Source: Acinetobacter tianfuensis
GTDB lineage: Bacteria > Pseudomonadota > Gammaproteobacteria > Pseudomonadales > Moraxellaceae
Length of the DNA: 64,000 nt
Reading direction: 5' to 3'
Assembly: GCF_003611465.1 (NCBI RefSeq)
Contig: NZ_RAXV01000006.1
Coordinates: 1-64,000 of the forward strand
Made by a program: the position numbers and the translations under genes. Positions 59,982 through 64,000 of the stretch are shown here, in pieces. A model generated the notes under the pieces. The model made no database searches. It was not told where the DNA came from and saw only the letters and a list, made by a program, of their open reading frames with translations. Position 1 is the first letter of the stretch. Each line of letters starts with the position of its first letter.

Positions 59982-60941
59982 TTAAAAGGGCTTCATACTG
60001 CGGTAAGCCACATAGACTGTTTTTTCTTTTCGAACCATTTCTGAGCTGAACTGACGTTTCCTGCCGCCAAGCTCCACATGTATTTTAGCCTTAAACTGAG
60101 CAGACTGTACACCTAAAAAATCATTAACTGCGTCACGTTTTTCAGCGGCAGCTTCTGAAAATGGCGATAAGGCCCAAAGGTCATTGACCGATTCAAAATA
60201 CTCAAGCTTAGCTTGCTTTTGCTCTAAGGCTTGTTTGACGCTATTAATATCCAGCGACTCATCTATACTGGCCAGCAAAAATGGCGATGCTGTATTAATA
60301 TTAACTTTCGCATCTCGGCTGTTCAGGGCTGATACATAAGGCGCAATCAGCTTATCTTTGCCATTTTCAAAACCGCGCACGGCTTTCAGCTCATCTACAT
60401 CATGAAATTTAGTGTTTGGCGGCACTGCCGAATTTTGTAAACCGCGGTAGTAACTGCTTTCAGCCCCCATTGAACCCGCAGTTTCATCATCCTCATCCTG
60501 CCAATCAATCACTGCTTCACTCAGCTGAGCCGGCAAGCCAGCACGCACTAAAATTTTCTCAAACCACTTTTTAGCATTTTCATTCACAGCCCCCTCATTA
60601 TTTATCAGGCTGTTCAAGTTAAATTTCCCTGATTGATCTTCCAGCGTACCAGACACAAAGCCATCCTCGACTGGAAAAGCTGGCATCGGTTTCGCCCAAT
60701 TTTCCTGCAAATGATCGACTTGCCCTGCATTCTCAGCATCATCTTTCAGCAGTTCTGCAAAAAAAGCTTCTGCACTTTTTGCATACATAAGCGACTGATT
60801 TTGACGCATCAAATAAGCTGTATTTTCAGCGGTATTTGCCTGCTGCTGCGCAATGCCGGCAGCTAAAATTGTGGCTAACGCCACCATCACTAAAATCGTT
60901 AACAGCGCAACACCGCGTTCAGAACGTGCATATTTATGCAT
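59982..60941 (-). CDS. gspK: Type II secretion minor pseudopilin GspK (319 aa)
   Basis: Short basic leader then the prepilin segment GVALLTILVMVALATILAAG (leader peptidase site before it), followed by the large alpha domain specific to GspK. It lies last in a gspH-I-J-K run. GspK caps the pseudopilus tip with GspI and GspJ. Confidence 0.92.
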   Translation of the reverse strand: MHKYARSERGVALLTILVMVALATILAAGIAQQQANTAENTAYLMRQNQSLMYAKSAEAFFAELLKDDAENAGQVDHLQENWAKPMPAFPVEDGFVSGTLEDQSGKFNLNSLINNEGAVNENAKKWFEKILVRAGLPAQLSEAVIDWQDEDDETAGSMGAESSYYRGLQNSAVPPNTKFHDVDELKAVRGFENGKDKLIAPYVSALNSRDAKVNINTASPFLLASIDESLDINSVKQALEQKQAKLEYFESVNDLWALSPFSEAAAEKRDAVNDFLGVQSAQFKAKIHVELGGRKRQFSSEMVRKEKTVYVAYRSMKPF

Positions 60942-61582
60942 CAGGATGTCCCGCCATTATTGCTATCGGTTAAAAAATCAGTGTTCAGCAAACTATAAAT
61001 CCACTCATAGCCCACACCATCTACTGTTAAAGCTATTTTTATGCCGCGCGGCAAGCGCTGTTTCTCTGCAGCCTGATTTAAATCGACAGATGCATCTGGC
61101 CAAGCAGTCAGCTCATTCGGATTAAGCACCGTAATTTGATACTGCTCTACCCCCTCTAGCAGCACACTGGAATCAGGCTGATCTTGTCCAGCTTGATTAA
61201 TATTAGCGTATTTTAAACGATAAAGTTTTTGCTCATCTTGACGATATTGATATTCAATACGCTCATCTGGTGCTATCCCCTGATTTAACGGGTCAGCTAC
61301 ACCCGTTTTACTAAAACTTAAATGACCATTTTGCAGCACCAAAGCAGGCTGGATATTATTATTAATATTTGCTGTTAAAGGCACAGCCTGCACAGTATCA
61401 CGTAAAATTTGCTGATAAGTTTCCTGCAGCTGGCTTAGTTTGGCTTCGTGCATAGCATTTTGGGTTTTAACTTTGCCAATATAATCAAAAACCTTCCAGC
61501 CCAAAGCTGAAAGCACGGCAAAAATTGCAATTGCAACCAGCAGCTCAACCAAAGTAAAACCTAAACTGGCGTGTCTCTTCAT
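60941..61582 (-). CDS. gspJ: Type II secretion minor pseudopilin GspJ (213 aa)
   Basis: N-terminal prepilin motif GFTLVELLVAIAIFAVLSAL with G-F cleavage and Glu5. The C-terminal domain is beta-rich (DERIEYQYRQDEQKLYRLKY). Overlaps gspK by one base and gspI by 4. Confidence 0.93.
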   Translation of the reverse strand: MKRHASLGFTLVELLVAIAIFAVLSALGWKVFDYIGKVKTQNAMHEAKLSQLQETYQQILRDTVQAVPLTANINNNIQPALVLQNGHLSFSKTGVADPLNQGIAPDERIEYQYRQDEQKLYRLKYANINQAGQDQPDSSVLLEGVEQYQITVLNPNELTAWPDASVDLNQAAEKQRLPRGIKIALTVDGVGYEWIYSLLNTDFLTDSNNGGTS

Positions 61583-61959
61583 GGACTTTCTACCCGGTGA
61601 TTAAAAAACACCAAATTGGTTATACCCGCTTCAACCTGACCCGCTTCGTTATTATACAAACTGACTTGCACATCAATCCGCTGCACATTCGGGCTAATAG
61701 TTTGCTGTGCTGATTTATCTATTTGCCAAGTTTCACCCTGCTGCGCTGTCTGCTTTGATGAAGTACCGCTCAGCCATTCTTTATTAATTTCCATCAATGC
61801 AATTTCATTTAAAGCGGTAAATTGCGCTTTAGTCCGAAGCACCGCATTTGATGTCGCTTGAGTATATTGACGGGCAACATTCGTTAAGGAAACCGCTGCC
61901 ACAGCAAATATTGCCAAAGCCACCATCACTTCAAGCAGTGTAAATCCCTTAGCTTTCAT
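61579..61959 (-). CDS. gspI: Type II secretion minor pseudopilin GspI (126 aa)
   Basis: Prepilin motif GFTLLEVMVALAIFAVAAVS; short soluble domain (QRIDVQVSLYNNEAGQVEAG). Overlaps gspH by 11 bases and gspJ by 4. Confidence 0.93.
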   Translation of the reverse strand: MKAKGFTLLEVMVALAIFAVAAVSLTNVARQYTQATSNAVLRTKAQFTALNEIALMEINKEWLSGTSSKQTAQQGETWQIDKSAQQTISPNVQRIDVQVSLYNNEAGQVEAGITNLVFFNHRVESP

Positions 61960-62503
61960 TGGCTATTTTACCCAAATGATCAATTCTTATTTCTTCACCC
62001 ACTGGACGGTCTTCTAAATAAAACTGCACACGTACAGGTTTTGCTTCGCCATTGCCAAGCCAAATCAATTTTGGCGCATTCTGCTGCAATAATTCTGAAT
62101 TTCTTGCATTTGCATACTGGTGCTCTAAGGGCTGCACATCAAAAGATACATGATCTGGCAATACGCGCACCTTAAAATCATTGAAGGGCTTCCATGTATT
62201 ATTTTGACTGATCAGCGCTGTATTCTGCTGCTGCGGCAAATACTCTACGGCACTGTATTGAAAATTGGCAACATCGGTTGCTATTTGCGGATTTAGCGCA
62301 AGAATGCGCGATTGATCGTTGGCGGTGCGCAGCATTTTGCGCATATCCATAATAAACACTTCACGCGCCTGCATGGCCTTGCGCTGATCCATTCCGCCAA
62401 TATTCATCAGCAGTAATGAAGCTAAAATACTCATGATGACAATGACCACCATCAGCTCGACCAGTGTAAAACCGCGCGTTGATGATGATCCTTGCTTAAT
62501 CAT
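61949..62503 (-). CDS. gspH: Type II secretion minor pseudopilin GspH (184 aa)
   Basis: Prepilin motif GFTLVELMVVIVIMSILASL; the C-terminal domain is beta-rich and fits GspH. First gene of the minor pseudopilin run. The secretion ATPase, secretin and GspL/M genes are not in the window, as is common in Acinetobacter where gsp genes are scattered. Confidence 0.9.
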   Translation of the reverse strand: MIKQGSSSTRGFTLVELMVVIVIMSILASLLLMNIGGMDQRKAMQAREVFIMDMRKMLRTANDQSRILALNPQIATDVANFQYSAVEYLPQQQNTALISQNNTWKPFNDFKVRVLPDHVSFDVQPLEHQYANARNSELLQQNAPKLIWLGNGEAKPVRVQFYLEDRPVGEEIRIDHLGKIANES

Positions 62504-62511
62504 GACCTGCC

Positions 62512-63132
62512 TTATGCAAACTGAGGTATATGATGTGTCAGCTTCGGCATTGCCAAAGCCTGATCAATATAAGCGACACGCAACGTATCACGTGAGCCTA
62601 AATAACGCTGGTAGAAGCTAGAATTAAGAATAGCAGCTGCGCCATGCGTTAAAGCCCAAATAGATGCCAGATAATCACGCACAGCCATATGGCTTTCAAT
62701 AGAAGCCAAATACGTCTCTGTCATACGGATAATCAAACGCAGTCTTTGCTTGCGCACCTGATAAAGTTCACTGAATAAATGCTGAATACCCGCTCCTGTT
62801 GTAGACAGCCGTTCTTCAATTTGATGAAACAGCACGGTACGTTCAGGATGGTGCAAATGATGCAGCATAAAGAATGCCAAATGCTCAGGGAACTGCTTAT
62901 CTGTATCTTTAATCATTTCCAGCAGCATGCGCTCATTACGAATAATCAGCAGCATGTACAGCTCATCTTTACTTTGAAAGTGTTTATACAGAGTGCCCTT
63001 GGCTAAATCCAGTTCCGCTGCCAACGCATCCAGCGTCATTCCAGCTTCACCATTTTCAAGCAGAAGCTGCTCTGCAACTTGAAAAATTAAAGCTTCTCTT
63101 GCTCTGAACTGAGCCTGACGATCCATCTTCAC
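62512..63132 (-). CDS. TetR-family regulator (206 aa)
   Basis: N-terminal TetR helix-turn-helix: EAGMTLDALAAELDLAKGTL then YKHFQSKDELYMLLII. The C-terminal ligand domain is typical. It lies 8 bases upstream of gspH on the same strand, so it could be co-transcribed with the pseudopilin genes, but its target is unknown. Confidence 0.92.
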   Translation of the reverse strand: MKMDRQAQFRAREALIFQVAEQLLLENGEAGMTLDALAAELDLAKGTLYKHFQSKDELYMLLIIRNERMLLEMIKDTDKQFPEHLAFFMLHHLHHPERTVLFHQIEERLSTTGAGIQHLFSELYQVRKQRLRLIIRMTETYLASIESHMAVRDYLASIWALTHGAAAILNSSFYQRYLGSRDTLRVAYIDQALAMPKLTHHIPQFA

Positions 63133-63170
63133 CCTAATAACTCTCTTCTGCTCTTATATGATTTCAATTT

Positions 63171-63944
63171 TTACTTCTGATTAAGCAGATTCTCGAAATT
63201 TTGCATCGTAATTCGAGCAATCTCCTCAACTGGCTTATCATATACATCACTTAATGTTTTGGCTACATAAGGCACATATTTTGGCTCATTAGACTTTCCT
63301 CTATATGGCATTGGCGCCAAATAAGGACTGTCTGTTTCAATGAGCACACGGTCTAGCGGCACTTGCTTCAAAACATCACGCAGGTCTTGCGCATTTTTAA
63401 ATGAAACAATACCCGAAAATGAAATGTAATAACCGCAGTCCAGTACCGCTTTTGCAGTTTCCCAATCTTCTGTAAAACAATGCAAAATGCCGTGTGTCGA
63501 TTTCTCTGCGCGAATAATATCTACCGTATCATTTTTTGCAGAACGCGTATGCACCACGACTGGTTTTTTTACGGCTTGTGACGCATGGATATGACGGGCA
63601 AAACAGTCTTTCTGCTCTGCAACAAAATCAGTACTATGATAATAATCCAGACCCGTCTCACCCAGCGCCCAAACCTTTTCAGGCTGCGCCAGCTCAATCA
63701 GATATTCAGTCGTTGCACGCGCCATTGTTGCAGCATCTTCACAAGGATGCACCCCAACGGTATAACCGACATCTGCATGCCGCGCTGCAATTTTTGACAG
63801 CGCGATATGATCATCCAGATCAACTGAGATACTCATAAACTTTGAAACACCCACTTCACGGGCTTGGGCCAAAGCCAGATCCAAATCACCGTTATAAGGA
63901 GCCAAATCCAGCATTATTAAATGGCAATGCGTATCTACAAACAC
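63171..63944 (-). CDS. tatD: TatD-family DNase (257 aa)
   Basis: A metal-dependent hydrolase of the TatD family: FVDTHCHL at the start, TVGVHPCED, WALGETGLDYYHS with Glu, and VLIETDSPYLAP near the C-terminus supply the metal ligands. Most such proteins have 3'-5' nuclease activity. Several paralogues per genome are usual, so the exact paralogue is not fixed. Confidence 0.93.
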   Translation of the reverse strand: MFVDTHCHLIMLDLAPYNGDLDLALAQAREVGVSKFMSISVDLDDHIALSKIAARHADVGYTVGVHPCEDAATMARATTEYLIELAQPEKVWALGETGLDYYHSTDFVAEQKDCFARHIHASQAVKKPVVVHTRSAKNDTVDIIRAEKSTHGILHCFTEDWETAKAVLDCGYYISFSGIVSFKNAQDLRDVLKQVPLDRVLIETDSPYLAPMPYRGKSNEPKYVPYVAKTLSDVYDKPVEEIARITMQNFENLLNQK

Positions 63945-64000
63945 AATGAGTACCTGCTAAGCGTAAAATTAAACACTACATAGTGTAACTTCTGCGTCCT

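Noticed and set aside
1..64000. CRISPR arrays, tRNA or rRNA genes, insertion sequences
   Set aside because: No regularly spaced repeats, cloverleaf-like segments or transposase genes were noticed by eye; a program scan could still reveal a short tRNA.

Overview
The window joins a large integrated prophage (about bases 1 to 40,785; its left end lies outside) to bacterial core chromosome (about 40,790 to 64,000). The core gene order cmk-rpsA-ihfB-lapA-pyrF, ung-queD-like, a gspHIJK cluster and a glcB/zapE neighbourhood, with moderate to low GC, points to Acinetobacter. The species cannot be fixed from sequence alone.

Prophage late region (1 to 26,000, minus strand, transcribed right to left). 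From upstream to downstream it holds a PD-(D/E)XK-like nuclease, a phage metallopeptidase, small and large terminase, a Mu gp29-type portal, head morphogenesis protein, a secreted NPP1/necrosis-inducing-like protein wedged between head genes, protease/scaffold, decoration protein, major capsid, head-tail completion proteins, major tail protein, tail chaperone, two accessory genes (double zinc-ribbon membrane protein and a small secreted protein), a nonsense-broken small gene, tape measure protein and tail tip proteins. No sheath gene is visible, so a siphovirus-like particle is likely. Lysis genes and an integrase are not in the window and are presumably to the left.

Prophage control and replication region (26,000 to 33,000, minus strand). 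A Cro/YdaS-like and a CII-like regulator lead into a lambda O-like initiator with iteron-like repeats inside the gene, a DnaC-like loader, a cytosine-5 methyltransferase, a winged-helix protein, a second PD-(D/E)XK-like nuclease and a zinc-finger Q-type antiterminator. Downstream of Q lie a good promoter and strong terminators arranged like lambda pR'/tR'. Intrinsic terminators recur through the late region, which fits Q-driven antitermination.

Prophage rightward arm (33,000 to 40,700, plus strand). A LexA-type CI repressor heads one operon of small genes. A second operon, preceded by the same operator palindrome found beside cI, carries an ERF single-strand annealing recombinase and small early proteins, ending in an excisionase-like protein. 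The right end of the prophage interrupts a host SRAP (YedK/HMCES-like) gene.

Host region. After a frameshifted secreted protein gene come an aldehyde dehydrogenase, a decayed membrane protein gene, malate synthase G, ZapE, an AraC regulator divergent from a Baeyer-Villiger monooxygenase, a LysO-like exporter, pyrF, lapA, ihfB, rpsA, cmk, an SRPBCC protein, tadA, an enoyl-CoA hydratase-family protein, ung, a QueD-like protein, type II secretion pseudopilins gspH/I/J/K, a TetR regulator and tatD.

The most striking features are a 238-codon open frame lying +1 inside the methyltransferase gene, whose translation itself looks like a protein, and the NPP1-like cargo gene in the head module.
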